Below are positions 9,063-19,309 of a stretch of 64,000 bases of DNA, one piece after another (within the stretch, counting starts at the first letter, position 1; each line of letters begins with the position of its first letter). Under the pieces are notes generated by a model. That model worked only from the letters and a program-made list of their open reading frames with translations, was not told the origin of the DNA and did not search any database. The position numbers were made by a program, and so were the translations under genes. This DNA comes from Planctomycetota bacterium (GTDB lineage Bacteria > Planctomycetota > UBA1135 > UBA2386), in the NCBI GenBank assembly GCA_014192625.1, contig BJHM01000014.1, positions 27,950 through 91,949 of the forward strand, given 5' to 3'.

Positions 9063-9567
9063 CCAGATCTATGCGTCCGCATAACGGTGGACGAGGGCGA
9101 CAAGGGCAAGGGGCGCGTTGTGCTACTGGACCTGATCGACGGTGCGCGCATCCTGGTTGCACCGGCCCGAGCACTGCCGCAGCGGTTCTTCATGACGACG
9201 AAAATCACGGAGGAATGCCGCTTTCAGCCGGTTGCGAATGGCCCGCCGCTCTGCAAGGGCTTGGCGGGATGTGCCGCGGGGAGAGTCTTTCGTCGTGTGG
9301 GTTTGCCCTGACGCGCGCCAGAAGTTCGCGCGCAGGCAGACTGCTGATTTGCCGGCCAGCGGTGCCATTTGCGAAGCACCGCGAACGCGAATGACCCACG
9401 GCTAAAATACCCGGCCGCCGATTTTGGCCACTCCCGAGGCAGGCACCGGCTCACAAGCTTGCGCCAACGTGGCGAGACGCGAGAATCGATCGCGTTCGCC
9501 TGGTCCCCATGCACCCCTCCAAAGGTTCCGCCCGCACAACTCATCGGGCGGCTACTGCTGCATCCAC
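9063..9567. other. 505-bp region without a convincing gene
   Basis: Short open frames exist (for example a 74-codon GTG frame at 9087-9311 encoding VVLLDLIDGARILV), but none has a ribosome site or a recognisable family. The frame that continues upstream of 9568 is open to 9424 but lacks a signal peptide at its start. A possible -10 box TAAAAT lies at 9403-9408 with only a weak -35, and could serve the TPR lipoprotein pair. Confidence 0.5.
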
Positions 9568-12500
9568 ATGAAGCACCCATTTCTTCCGGCAACGACACTC
9601 GCCTTCCTCGCCGCATGTGCTGGCGGCGCCGCCCCATCCGCCGCGCAGGTGCAAAAGCTCGTCGAGGCACAAACGCTGCTCGACAGCAATGATCCTGACG
9701 GCGCGCTGTCGATCACCGATGCGCTGCTCGAAGCGCAACCCGGGTGGCGCGAGGCTCGCCTCGTCGCGGCCGACAGTTTTTTGCAACTGAGCAAACTCGA
9801 TCGCCGCGGCCTCAATCGGCAGCTCGTGCTGGCAGATGCCGCGCACGCGCTTGAGCAGGCCCTCGAACAGAACCCAACTGACCCGGCAACGTGGCTCAAG
9901 TTGGCACAGGTCCGCTTCGAGCTAAATCTGTTCGTCCCTGCGCGTACGGCAGCGCTGAAGTCACTCGAGCTGCTAACGGAGCGCAAAGCAACAACCGCCA
10001 AGATGGTCGAGCCAGTCTTGATCGCAGCACGCTGCGACCTGCAGGAGCTCATCGAGTCGCGCACCATCGAAATCAAAGACGGCGTGAAGGACGATCGGGG
10101 GTTTGTGAAAGTCGCTCCGGCGACTTTTGAGCATGCCGCCTCCGCGATGGTGAAGTTGCAACCCATCATGCAACTGGCACCCAACGAAAGTTACGCCATC
10201 ACGGCCCAGGTCCATCTGCAGATTGGTCAGGCCGATCAGGCGATGGCGGATCTCGAACGCGGCATCCGCACAAAGCCCGATGCCAACGACCTGCATCTTC
10301 AGTTTCAACAACTGCACGTGGACCTCGGGCAGATCCGAGCACTGAGCGGCGCCTACTCCCGCCTCATGCGCGAAAATCCGACGGTGCCGATCCTGCGCTG
10401 GTACGAGGGCCGCGCTCTGGTGATGATCGCCGACGATCTCCGCAGCAAAGGCAACTTCCAAGGTGCCAACGATTACTACCAGAAGGCCATCGACGACTTT
10501 GGCGAATACCAAGCGATGGTGCCCGCGCACGCCGAGAACGCAGGGCAGTGGCTTGCGATCTGCGAAGTGTCGCTCGCGCGCGTTGCGTGCGACAGCGGCG
10601 ATCTCGCGGGCAGCAAGCGACACCTGCTCGCAGCAGACCTCGCTTCGCCGCTGACCACCACCTACGAGCAGAACGACCCGCTAAAGCCAAAGCTGCTCGA
10701 CAGCTTTGGCGGCCACTACCTCGGCGTGGTTGTTGCGATCACCGTTGCGCTCAGCAACAGTAAAGAGGGCGCACTAACGGCGACGCTCGCGTTCAACGAG
10801 AGCATCCTGCTGCGCCACCCCGACCGCTTTGGCTTTATCTACAACAACGCGGCGCTACCGGCGCGCGACCTTGGCGTGATCCTTGCGCGCGATGCCGAAC
10901 AGATGCCAGCGACCGAGCGGCAGGCGGCGCTTGCGCAGGCGATGGACTTGTGGGAGCGCAGCTACCTCTACTACCAGGCCGCTGCCAAGCTCTCGCCCGA
11001 GGACCCGCGCATCGTCAACGACTGCGGGCTAATGCTGATCTATCACCTAAACCGCGACTTCGACAACGCGCGCGCTTTGTTTGAGCAGGCGATCAAGGTC
11101 GGGCAGAGCGAACTTGATGCGCTGCCCGCCAAAGCATCAGCCGAGCAACGCCAGTTTCTCGAAGAGGCCATCGGCGACGCATGGCAGAACATCGGTGTGC
11201 TGATGTCGCGCCACCTGCACCGCCCGTTCGATCAGGTGAAGCCGTTCTTGCAGAAGGCCGTGACCTTCTATCCCAAGGAAGAGCGTGAAGCGGCGCACAT
11301 GCTCGCCAACAATGGCGTGGAGACCACCGGCAACGGCTCGAACCCACGCAGCCTGCGCGCCAAGGGCCAGGGCGGAGCCGCCGAAGCGTTCACCCAGTTG
11401 CAGACTGACGTCGAGAAGTTCAACAAGGACAACGACCTCGACAGCGCACTCAGCGCAATCGACAAGGCAATGAAGGAGCTGAAGGGCTACGCGCCTTTTC
11501 AATTGCTGCGCGGTGATTACAGCCTGCGCTACGCACGCGCGGCCCGCGACGCAAAGCGCAAGGGCGTGGAACTGATGTTTGAAGACGCGGTGGTTGCACT
11601 GCAGCAAGCCGTGGCACTAAACGACAAGGGCACCGCACCTCGGCAAATGCTGGCCGAGGCGCAATACGACAAGGGCGATCTCGCGGCAGCGGCGAAGACG
11701 ATCTCAGCACTGTTGTTGTTGCTGCAGTCCAACGGCGGCGGCAAGCTCCAAGAGCTCGACGCAGCGCATACGCTGCGCGCCAACGCAGCGGCCCGGCTTG
11801 CCCTTAGTCTGAAAAGCGAGGGCAAGGACCCGAAGGCCCTGATGGATGAGGCCCGCATGTCGTTCCGCTACCTGGAACAACAGGACAGCCTCACTACCGA
11901 ACTGCGTCGCACCTGGTCTGCTACCGAGCAACAGGCTGGCTCTTCTAGTGAAGCAGTCGGCATCTACGCCCGCCTGCTTTCAAAGACACCAGATGATCAA
12001 GCCCTGCTCTCCCAGATCATCGACACCGCCGCGCAAATGGGCCAATCCAGCGCCGCAGTCGCCGCCCTGAAGGCCCGCGACGATGCGACCGGCTGTTGGT
12101 TTCTTGGCAAAGCTCGCTACCTCGCAGCAGGCGACCTGCGCGCTGCCGGCAACAACGATGAGGCACTCGCCGAACTCGATCGCGCGCGCGAATGTTTCGC
12201 CAAGTCAGAGGCAAAGAACAAGGACTACGCGGCAAGTTGCAAGCAGTGGATCGCCTACTGCCTTGGCAAGAAAGGCAACCTTGCCTACACGATGGACCAC
12301 TATGACGACGCGCAGAAGTGGCTGCTACAAGCCTGCACGACGGACCCGAGTCGCATCACGGATGACCTTGGCCTCAGCGAGACGACCAAGCTGGGTATCC
12401 AGCGCGTGGCGGACAAATACTTCCGCAAAGAGGATCTGGCGCGCGTCGAAGCGATCTACCGCGCTGCGTCGGATGCGGCAAGCGGCGACCTCGACCTGCT

Positions 12501-12969
12501 CAACAACTCCGGACTGTTTGCCCGCGACTATGGCAACTTGCTCGAACGCGACGGCAAGGCGAAGGAAGCTGGGGCTTTGTATGAGCAGAGCTACAAGGCC
12601 TACTGCCGCGCGCACCTGCTCGACCCTGGCAACGTCCGCCTCTGCAACGACACGGCACTGATCGCGATCTACCATCTCAATCGTGACTGGGATCAGAGCA
12701 GGCAGATGCTCGATACGGCGATCAAGGATGGCGAGCAGCAATTGGCGGCGATCGGCGCCGACAAACCACAAGAGCACAAGGATCTCGACGAGGCGATCGG
12801 TGACTGCCTGGAGAACCTTTCACTCTGGCATCTAAAGCACAGTAAGGACGGGGCCGCCGCCAAAGCTGCGGCGCAGAAAAGCCAGCAGCATTACCCAGGT
12901 GCAAGCCGCCCCGGCGCACGAAGCCACCTGCTCGCCGCCGAAAAACTGCTGCCGCCTAAGGGCAAATGA
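9568..12969 (+). CDS. large TPR-repeat lipoprotein
   Basis: An 1133-residue lipoprotein. I chose the ATG at 9568 because it is followed at once by a signal peptide with a lipobox (TTLAFLAACAGG). The body is almost entirely TPR-like helix pairs, starting with VEAQTLLDSNDPDGALSITD. The protein is internally duplicated: a module ending in NDCGLMLIYHLNRDFD (around 11020-11060) returns as NDTALIAIYHLNRDWD (around 12650-12690), each followed by a DEAIGD or EEAIGD helix. A shorter form is in the next gene. TPR arrays hold protein complexes together; no catalytic motif is visible. It overlaps the next gene by 4 bases, so the two lipoproteins are made together, probably facing the periplasm. Confidence 0.85.
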   Translation: MKHPFLPATTLAFLAACAGGAAPSAAQVQKLVEAQTLLDSNDPDGALSITDALLEAQPGWREARLVAADSFLQLSKLDRRGLNRQLVLADAAHALEQALEQNPTDPATWLKLAQVRFELNLFVPARTAALKSLELLTERKATTAKMVEPVLIAARCDLQELIESRTIEIKDGVKDDRGFVKVAPATFEHAASAMVKLQPIMQLAPNESYAITAQVHLQIGQADQAMADLERGIRTKPDANDLHLQFQQLHVDLGQIRALSGAYSRLMRENPTVPILRWYEGRALVMIADDLRSKGNFQGANDYYQKAIDDFGEYQAMVPAHAENAGQWLAICEVSLARVACDSGDLAGSKRHLLAADLASPLTTTYEQNDPLKPKLLDSFGGHYLGVVVAITVALSNSKEGALTATLAFNESILLRHPDRFGFIYNNAALPARDLGVILARDAEQMPATERQAALAQAMDLWERSYLYYQAAAKLSPEDPRIVNDCGLMLIYHLNRDFDNARALFEQAIKVGQSELDALPAKASAEQRQFLEEAIGDAWQNIGVLMSRHLHRPFDQVKPFLQKAVTFYPKEEREAAHMLANNGVETTGNGSNPRSLRAKGQGGAAEAFTQLQTDVEKFNKDNDLDSALSAIDKAMKELKGYAPFQLLRGDYSLRYARAARDAKRKGVELMFEDAVVALQQAVALNDKGTAPRQMLAEAQYDKGDLAAAAKTISALLLLLQSNGGGKLQELDAAHTLRANAAARLALSLKSEGKDPKALMDEARMSFRYLEQQDSLTTELRRTWSATEQQAGSSSEAVGIYARLLSKTPDDQALLSQIIDTAAQMGQSSAAVAALKARDDATGCWFLGKARYLAAGDLRAAGNNDEALAELDRARECFAKSEAKNKDYAASCKQWIAYCLGKKGNLAYTMDHYDDAQKWLLQACTTDPSRITDDLGLSETTKLGIQRVADKYFRKEDLARVEAIYRAASDAASGDLDLLNNSGLFARDYGNLLERDGKAKEAGALYEQSYKAYCRAHLLDPGNVRLCNDTALIAIYHLNRDWDQSRQMLDTAIKDGEQQLAAIGADKPQEHKDLDEAIGDCLENLSLWHLKHSKDGAAAKAAAQKSQQHYPGASRPGARSHLLAAEKLLPPKGK

Positions 12970-14585
12970 CCGTGCGCTCACTGTGGCTCGCGGCGTTTCT
13001 GAGCGCCACTTCGTGCACCACCCAATCGCCGCCGATTGAAAACCAGCCGATTGCAACACAGCAACCCGGCGCGCAACCGGCGCAGGATCCGTTACTGCGC
13101 GAACGTGCCGCCGCCGCCGAGAACCTCGGCCGCTACGCCGAAGCCGCCGACCACTACCAGAAGCTGATGCAAAAGGACCCGCTGCGCGCCGAGTGGGCGA
13201 TTGCTGCGGGCAGGTGCCTTGGTCGCAGTGGCCGATTCAACGACGCGATCGAGTTGCTGCTGCAACAGCGCAACGCATTCCCAGGGGTCCTCGATCTGAC
13301 GGCGATGCTGGCGCGCACGTTTTTGCTGAAGGCCGAGGGGGACCAAGGTGGCCTCAACCCAAAGCTCGCCTACGAAGACGCTGCCCACCTGGCAGAGGAA
13401 GTGCTTGGGATTGATGCCAATCAGATCGATGCCCAGCTGATCCTCGCGCAAGCGCGCTACGGCCTCGGCGACTTTTCTGGTGCGGCAAGCACAGCTGAGC
13501 GGGCCGTTCAAACGCACCCAAAGCACGCCGGTGCTCACGTGCTCGCTGGCCAGATCGCATTCGACCGCTTCAAACAGCAGAAAGTCGATTTTGCGGCCAT
13601 CTCGACGCCGTTGAGCGATGCCGAGCGCGCAGTGTTGGTGACGGCGATCGACGCGCAACGACAACGCGCAAAGCGCGAGTTTCAGGCCGCATCAGAGTTG
13701 GATCCCGCACGCACCTTCGCACAAATCTCGCTCGCGCAAATCGCCGTCTTGGACAAAGAGCTCGATGCGGCACTCACCCACTGGGGCGAAGCATTGCGCG
13801 CCGATCCATTGGCGCGCGTGGATCACGCTTGGATCGAGCAAAACGTGACCAAGGCGCAGCGCCTCGCATTTTACCAATCGACACTGATGCGCTATCGCAA
13901 GCGCACGGATGCCGACCAGAAACTCGCCGCGGGCCTCGTTTGGTATGTCGCGCGCGCGTGCTTTGATGAAAAACAGTGGGCCGCTGCGCGCACCAATTTT
14001 GAGCAAGTCGCCGCCGACAACCGCGAATACACCAACGCCTATTATTGGGCTGGGCTTTCAGCGTCCTACCAAGGCGATCTCGACGCTGCAGAAATGCTGC
14101 TTGGCCGCTACGCCGGAATCTCCGCCACGACGTTTGCTGACGAGTTGCGGAAGCAGGAGCCAGCGGCGCGCGCGGAGTTGGGCCAGCTAGTGCAATCGCT
14201 CGCCAACCGCGCCTACCACAACAACAACCTGGACAACAGCCGCGACCTCAACCACGTGGTCGCGGCACTGCGCGATTCGGCCGACGCATGGAACAACTAT
14301 GCGTTCTTGTGCCGTGAGTCCGGTCGCTTTCCCGATGCGGTCACCGCCTACGAACATGCGCTGGAAAAGGAGCCAGACTCGGCGCAATTGTGCAACGACC
14401 TCGCCGTGGTGCTGCAATACCACTTGCCGTCCACCGACAACCTCGTGCGCGCAAAGCAGCTTTACCAGCAAGCCAAAAAGCTCGCCGACCAGATGCTCCA
14501 GAACCCAAACGCCACCGAACTGCAGCAGAAACAAGCGACCCAGTCGAAGCTCGACGCGCAGCAAAACCTCGCGAAGTTTCGCTGA
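12966..14585 (+). CDS. TPR-repeat lipoprotein, partner of the preceding gene
   Basis: A 539-residue lipoprotein with lipobox LSATSC at the end of its signal peptide. Seven or more TPR units follow, beginning ERAAAAENLGRYAEAADHYQ. Near the C-terminus, NDLAVVLQYHLPSTDN matches the NDTALIAIYHLNRD module of the upstream protein, so the two genes probably arose by duplication of a common unit. The start codon overlaps the upstream stop (ATGA). No ligand or enzyme partner can be named. Confidence 0.85.
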   Translation: MTVRSLWLAAFLSATSCTTQSPPIENQPIATQQPGAQPAQDPLLRERAAAAENLGRYAEAADHYQKLMQKDPLRAEWAIAAGRCLGRSGRFNDAIELLLQQRNAFPGVLDLTAMLARTFLLKAEGDQGGLNPKLAYEDAAHLAEEVLGIDANQIDAQLILAQARYGLGDFSGAASTAERAVQTHPKHAGAHVLAGQIAFDRFKQQKVDFAAISTPLSDAERAVLVTAIDAQRQRAKREFQAASELDPARTFAQISLAQIAVLDKELDAALTHWGEALRADPLARVDHAWIEQNVTKAQRLAFYQSTLMRYRKRTDADQKLAAGLVWYVARACFDEKQWAAARTNFEQVAADNREYTNAYYWAGLSASYQGDLDAAEMLLGRYAGISATTFADELRKQEPAARAELGQLVQSLANRAYHNNNLDNSRDLNHVVAALRDSADAWNNYAFLCRESGRFPDAVTAYEHALEKEPDSAQLCNDLAVVLQYHLPSTDNLVRAKQLYQQAKKLADQMLQNPNATELQQKQATQSKLDAQQNLAKFR

Positions 14586-14685
14586 CGCGGCGCGGCGCTT
14601 TTAGGTGCAACACCCGCCACGGCGGGGCTGAGCAATGCGATGCGGCGGCCGCGAAGGAGCGCAGGACTTCGCCGCGCCTCGCAAC

Positions 14686-15456
14686 TCAGCCTTGGGGCTT
14701 GCGGTCACTCGGCAGAGTGCTTTTTTCGCGCAAGCGGCGCATCAGGTTGCCGTAGTTCTGATACGGGGTTTGATCCGGCGCGCCCGCTGCGTAGCGCCAG
14801 ATCAGCGCGTGTGGGGCGGATGCCGGCACGGCGATCAACGAGGACGAGACCGTGCCATATTCAAGGCCCTTATTGAGCACCGCGTGCCCGCCGAAAAAAC
14901 CGCCATCGAGCAGCAATGTACGCAGCCGTTCAAGCTGCGCCTCGGCATCGACAGCAGCACCAGCGAGCGCCTGCTCAAGGCCGCGCAACGTGAGCTGTCC
15001 TGGGGCATGGTCATTGCTGATCAGAAGTAGTTCGTCGTGCCAGTCGATCCGTTGCAAGTGAGTGCCGTCATAACGCAGCACGATCATCTGCGTCGGCGAT
15101 GCGATCACCAACTGGAAGCCGCCATAGCGCCGCGTAGCGATCGCAGCAGCAACCGCCCGTTCCCCAGCGTCGAGGTCGCCAGCGTCAAGCGCCAGGTGAG
15201 GCAGGTCGCCACGCGTTGCCGCGTCTTTTGGCAGGGGCGCAGAAGCCACGTTGGTGATACCAGCGAACCAGCCGTGATCGCGGATTGCAAGCCATGTGCC
15301 GCCCGCCACACGGTCGCGCGGCGACAGCAAAAGACGCTGCTGCCCGACCCACAGTCCAGGTGGCGCAGCCTTGCGATCGAGCCGCTCATCGCGATTTGCG
15401 GCGACGAGGATCGGATGCGTAGCACTGCGGCCACGCAAAACGATCAATATGCTCAT
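14686..15456 (-). CDS. NRDE (TANGO2-type) family protein
   Basis: A 256-residue protein with the family-defining N-terminal motif AANRDERLDR (residues 19-28), followed by the usual layout: GLWVGQQRLLLSPRDRVAGGTW, then GITNV and LISNDHAPGQ. NRDE/TANGO2 proteins are Ntn-hydrolase-like proteins linked in eukaryotes to Golgi organisation and haem or lipid handling; the bacterial role is not established. Length is normal. It is convergent with the TPR genes and has no operon partner. Confidence 0.88.
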   Translation of the reverse strand: MSILIVLRGRSATHPILVAANRDERLDRKAAPPGLWVGQQRLLLSPRDRVAGGTWLAIRDHGWFAGITNVASAPLPKDAATRGDLPHLALDAGDLDAGERAVAAAIATRRYGGFQLVIASPTQMIVLRYDGTHLQRIDWHDELLLISNDHAPGQLTLRGLEQALAGAAVDAEAQLERLRTLLLDGGFFGGHAVLNKGLEYGTVSSSLIAVPASAPHALIWRYAAGAPDQTPYQNYGNLMRRLREKSTLPSDRKPQG

Positions 15457-15899
15457 GGCGGCAAACGATAGCAGAAAGACCCCGCACGACGACCGGGCAC
15501 ATCCTTTTGCTCGATCAAGTGCTCCTGCAAAAAGGTCGGACCCGCGTTGTGCTCTACGACGGATCCGTGCACCAAGCGCAACTTTTGCCTGAGGACAGCA
15601 AGTTAGGCGTGCGCCTGCTCAAGATAGATCCGAGCGAGGTTGCCTTTGGTCTCTTGCCGGTTTGGCCGGTCGTCAAAAGCGAGCCTGCGTTTTGCGGGCA
15701 CGAACACTTCGCGCTGAATCAGCGGCGCGCAGACAAACCAGGCGTCGCGCGAAAACGCGCCTGGCACTTCGAGTCTGCGCCACCGGAGCTGGCTCGCTTG
15801 CGTGGCGTTCCAAACCGGCAACCGCCAGCAGTTCGCATCGCGCCTGCAGAGCATCCGACGCGGTCTCAGTTGCCGATACTTGTTCGCGGCGAACCGCCG
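15457..15899. other. region with two overlapping open frames on opposite strands, undecided
   Basis: On the minus strand, the frame of the MFS exporter stays open for 99 codons past its TAG (15900-15902) to a stop at 15603, encoding for example FSRDAWFVCAPLIQREVFVP. On the plus strand, a TTG-started frame at 15507-15905 encodes LLKIDPSEVAFGLLPVWPVV. Codon third-position GC is similar in both over the part I compared, neither has a good ribosome site, and I recognise neither product. Confidence 0.35.
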
Positions 15900-17258
15900 C
15901 TATGACAGGTCGATCGTCTCTGGCAGCGGTGCTGCGCGCGCAGTGGATAAGGATCTACGTCGCAACGCGAACATCGACATGCCGGCGGTGATGCAGAGCA
16001 AACCAGCGACCACGAACGGCAAGCGCAGGTTGGGATGCAGAGCAGTGGCGCCGATGCGACTGATCGCGCTGCCAAGCATGCCGCCGCAGCCAAACCCAAG
16101 TTGCATACAACTCTGCACCATTGCAAATGCGAGTGTGCGCCGCCCTTCGTCGACGCGCTTGCTGGCGGCCGCGTAGGACAATGTCATCGACCCGGCCATC
16201 ACGCACGCCGCGAGGATTCGCAACGACATGAACGAGTAAATCCCCTGGACGGATGCTGTGCCGATCTGCAAAAGCCCGAGCAACAGTCCAACAAACGCAA
16301 GGCAGCGCAGCGGGCCAAAACGATCCGACAGTCGGCCCCACAAAGGCGTGCACACCCATTGCGCCACCGCCAGCACAGAGAACGCGAGGCTCGCCGTCAG
16401 CGACAGAATCTGCTCGTCGCCTTTTATCAGCCAATTGAGTGCCTCGATCGGGCCGAGTTCTCGCACGAACAGCGCGACGAACGGCTCGAGCATGTTCTGA
16501 CCGAGCCGCAGCATCAACACGAGCACGAGCAGCCACGCGAACACGCGGTTCCCGAGTAGCTGACGGATCCCAAGCAAAAGTTCGCGCACGAACGGCACCT
16601 GCTGCGCACGGGGTGGCCTTCGCTCCTCGGTGGCATAGCGCCACAGCAAGAAGGCGCCGATCAGGGACAGCACCGTGGTGATCCAAAAGCACGACGCGCG
16701 CCCCCACCAGGGTGCAAAATCGGCCGGCAGCGCATTGGTAACGCCGAGTGCCACCAGCCAGCCGAGCAGCGGCCCCGCAAAACTGCCCATCGCCATCGCC
16801 ACTTGCAGCCAAGCAATCGTGCGTCCGTGCCGCTCGGGAGCCGCGTGCGACGAGACCATGGCGATCGCGGGCGCCACGTAGCCTGCCAGCACCCCCATCA
16901 ATGCGCGCAAGAACAACAGCCAACCCGGCGAAGCAGCGAACGGCATCAACAGCGTGATGGCAGCGATCGCCAAGTTGGCGCGAATCGCCATCGGCCGACG
17001 GCCGCGACGATCGCCGAGCGCGCCCCAAATCGGCCCGGCGAGTGCGGCACTAAATGGCGCGGCACCGTAGATCATGCCACCCCAAAAAGTCAGTTCGTCG
17101 GGGTCCGTAATCTTGAAACGCTGGCCGACATAGAAGGTCAGTTCTGGCAGAAATGCCATCAGCCCCATCGACGTAGCGAAAAGGCTGAACCAGACCGCTC
17201 GTTGGGTGCGCTGCCGAGAATCCAAGCGTTTCGTTCTACCCGAACTTGCGCAGCACAA
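15900..17258 (-). CDS. MFS transporter, drug-efflux type
   Basis: About 452 residues with twelve predicted membrane helices. The loop 2-3 signature of the major facilitator family is GALGDRRGRRPMAIR, and helix 5 carries GSFAGPLLGWL, the antiporter pattern of the DHA1 (MdtG/TetA-like) exporters. A second copy of the loop motif (GRLSDRFGPLR) marks the second half. The start is uncertain: the frame opens with a TTG at 17258, and the N-terminus before AVWFSLFATSMGLMAFLPEL could be shorter. It is divergent from the secreted protein at 17311, with very little space between. Confidence 0.88.
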   Translation of the reverse strand: MCCASSGRTKRLDSRQRTQRAVWFSLFATSMGLMAFLPELTFYVGQRFKITDPDELTFWGGMIYGAAPFSAALAGPIWGALGDRRGRRPMAIRANLAIAAITLLMPFAASPGWLLFLRALMGVLAGYVAPAIAMVSSHAAPERHGRTIAWLQVAMAMGSFAGPLLGWLVALGVTNALPADFAPWWGRASCFWITTVLSLIGAFLLWRYATEERRPPRAQQVPFVRELLLGIRQLLGNRVFAWLLVLVLMLRLGQNMLEPFVALFVRELGPIEALNWLIKGDEQILSLTASLAFSVLAVAQWVCTPLWGRLSDRFGPLRCLAFVGLLLGLLQIGTASVQGIYSFMSLRILAACVMAGSMTLSYAAASKRVDEGRRTLAFAMVQSCMQLGFGCGGMLGSAISRIGATALHPNLRLPFVVAGLLCITAGMSMFALRRRSLSTARAAPLPETIDLS

Positions 17259-17310
17259 AAATAAATCTGCCTCAACGGCGGAACCTCGCCGCGCAGTTCC
17301 CCTCGCAGCA

Positions 17311-19296
17311 ATGCGCCTCGCCTTCGTCGCCTTCTTACTGCTTTGGTCACTAGCCCTACCTGCTAGCGGCCAGTTGCCAGCAGAAGAACATGTGCCTGCC
17401 AGTGGTCAGGTGCCGTTGCCGTTGGGAATGCCAGACTTTGGCCCGACTTCCAGCTTTGGCTTTGACGGTGCGTCGGACGCGGCCGCACCACAGTTTGCCA
17501 GCGGCGACGGCATCGTGCGACTGTCCTTGGGCGGCGATCGCGCCAATGCGATTGGGTTGCACTCCCTCGCGACTTCACCGATGCACGCGCAGGTATCCCT
17601 GCGCCTCATGCACGATGGCGCACCCTGCCTGCTACCCGTTACGCGCCTGCGGCGATTGCGTGCTAGTGACGTGCTGGTTCGCGAACAGACGGGCAGCGAT
17701 GGCCTGTGCCTCCGCACCGCCGCCGCGGTTGCCGACGGTGCCCTTTGGCTATGGTGCGAGGCCAGCGCGCAATCGTTTAGCGACAGCAGCGGCCTTACGC
17801 TGTTCGTAGATATCGACGACGCACGACTGCGCAGCACGGTGATGAGACAGGTGGTGGGAGAATCTACCGTCGCCACTTTTGCGATCGCCATCACGCCTGC
17901 TGACGAGGGCGCGCCAAAGGAGCTCTTCACAGCCACGCTGCAAGCACTTTCGCAAGCGCACGCCCGCTGGCGAACGCAGGTGCAACTCACGCTCGATGCC
18001 GACCAGGAACCGCTGCTCGACTTCGTGCGCGATGCAACCGCGACCCTGCTCGCGCATCGCGCCATCGGCTACGGCTATGTGACTAGCAACGACACACTGC
18101 TGCCCATGTGCGAGCGGACCGGACCGCTGCTTTCGTTTCTACGCTTTGGCCTGTACGACGCGGCGCGCGAGCTGCTCACTCCAACAGAAGAAAGCAGCAC
18201 CACAAAAAGTGCTTTGGCGAGCGACTGCTGGACGATCCTGCAGCATGGTTTTTATCTGCGAGCAACCTGCGACAAAACCCCAGTGCTCGAGCATCGCGAA
18301 CGGCTCATCCAAAATGCCGCACATGCGGAAGCCATGGCATTTGCCGACGATGTGCCGTTTGCCGAAGCCCTTTTGTGTGTTCATGCGCTGGGCACAATGG
18401 GTGCAATGCTCGACACATTGGACCGGCTGGCAGCGCCCGACGCGTGGCGCCACAAAGCACCTTCCCCGTCCGCTGGCAGCGCTTGGACACAACGCACACT
18501 GCGTGCATTGCAGCGACTTGAAAGTCGTTTCTGGAACGAGTCGCAGGGTCGCTTTACCCCAGCTAGCGCCGTTGCTGCACTGCTGCCATGTTGGACTGGT
18601 TGGCTGTTGACCAGTGGCGAAAAAACCAACCGCAACGTCCACACGATTCTGCGCAGCCTCTGCAGAGAACCCGCAACTTTACTCGATCCGCCAATAGCGG
18701 CGATGCTGCCGATCTATTCACTGGTGGCGCGCACCGAGTTTGAGCAAAGCACGCGGGCTGATGCGATCAATGCTGTGCTGTTCGCGGCCACCCCGAATGC
18801 GACGTTCCAAAGCAATGGCGAACTGGATCCGCTTGCTACCGGCGCCGCCGTCGATGCAGTAATCCACGCGCTGACCGGCCAACGGCTCGCCATAGGCCCC
18901 GGGCTCGCTGAGGACTGGCTTTGCCTGTCGCCAATGGTGCCGCGCCGCGCACGCTACCTAGCGGTGCGCGGCCTCGCGCAGGACGGCGTTGTCTGCGATC
19001 TCTTCGTCGACCGCGGCAACCTCGATTCGCCTGCAGATCGCTCACCTGCCACTACCGATTGGCAGGCCACCGCGGCCAACGGCAATGGCTGGACGCGCGT
19101 GTCGGTGGTCTTACAAAAAGCCCCGGCAAAAACGCGACTCCTCGTAATGCACTTGCACGGACAACAGATCCAAGGCGAGCTGCAACTTGGCGAGGTCTTC
19201 ACCCACACGGCGCAAAAGACCGGCACGCAGGTTAGCAATGGGCAGGATGCCAGTGCGCAGGGCCTCCCTGTGAAGTTGCTGCACGGCAAAAACTAG
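17311..19296 (+). CDS. secreted protein with a six-hairpin glycosidase-like layout
   Basis: A 661-residue protein. The ATG at 17311 is followed by a signal peptide (MRLAFVAFLLLWSLALPASG). The first 210 residues look beta-rich. From about residue 230 the sequence is Ala/Leu-rich helices (DFVRDATATLLAHRAIGYGY, then CWTGWLL), similar in layout to alpha/alpha six-hairpin glycosidases, and the C-terminus (GPGLAEDWLCLSPMVP) resembles the beta-cap seen in such proteins. I cannot point to a certain catalytic acid, so the fold and function are inferences. It stands alone on the plus strand. Confidence 0.65.
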   Translation: MRLAFVAFLLLWSLALPASGQLPAEEHVPASGQVPLPLGMPDFGPTSSFGFDGASDAAAPQFASGDGIVRLSLGGDRANAIGLHSLATSPMHAQVSLRLMHDGAPCLLPVTRLRRLRASDVLVREQTGSDGLCLRTAAAVADGALWLWCEASAQSFSDSSGLTLFVDIDDARLRSTVMRQVVGESTVATFAIAITPADEGAPKELFTATLQALSQAHARWRTQVQLTLDADQEPLLDFVRDATATLLAHRAIGYGYVTSNDTLLPMCERTGPLLSFLRFGLYDAARELLTPTEESSTTKSALASDCWTILQHGFYLRATCDKTPVLEHRERLIQNAAHAEAMAFADDVPFAEALLCVHALGTMGAMLDTLDRLAAPDAWRHKAPSPSAGSAWTQRTLRALQRLESRFWNESQGRFTPASAVAALLPCWTGWLLTSGEKTNRNVHTILRSLCREPATLLDPPIAAMLPIYSLVARTEFEQSTRADAINAVLFAATPNATFQSNGELDPLATGAAVDAVIHALTGQRLAIGPGLAEDWLCLSPMVPRRARYLAVRGLAQDGVVCDLFVDRGNLDSPADRSPATTDWQATAANGNGWTRVSVVLQKAPAKTRLLVMHLHGQQIQGELQLGEVFTHTAQKTGTQVSNGQDASAQGLPVKLLHGKN

Positions 19297-19309
19297 TGCC
19301 GCAAACATA

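Noticed and set aside
9087..9311. 74-codon GTG-started frame after the DDAH-like gene
   Set aside because: No ribosome site, no recognisable motif, and equal open frames on the other strand.
10220..10236. Partial match to the 21-bp motif in the TPR lipoprotein gene
   Set aside because: Only about 12 bases agree (CAGATTGGTCAG), which is expected by chance in 64 kb.
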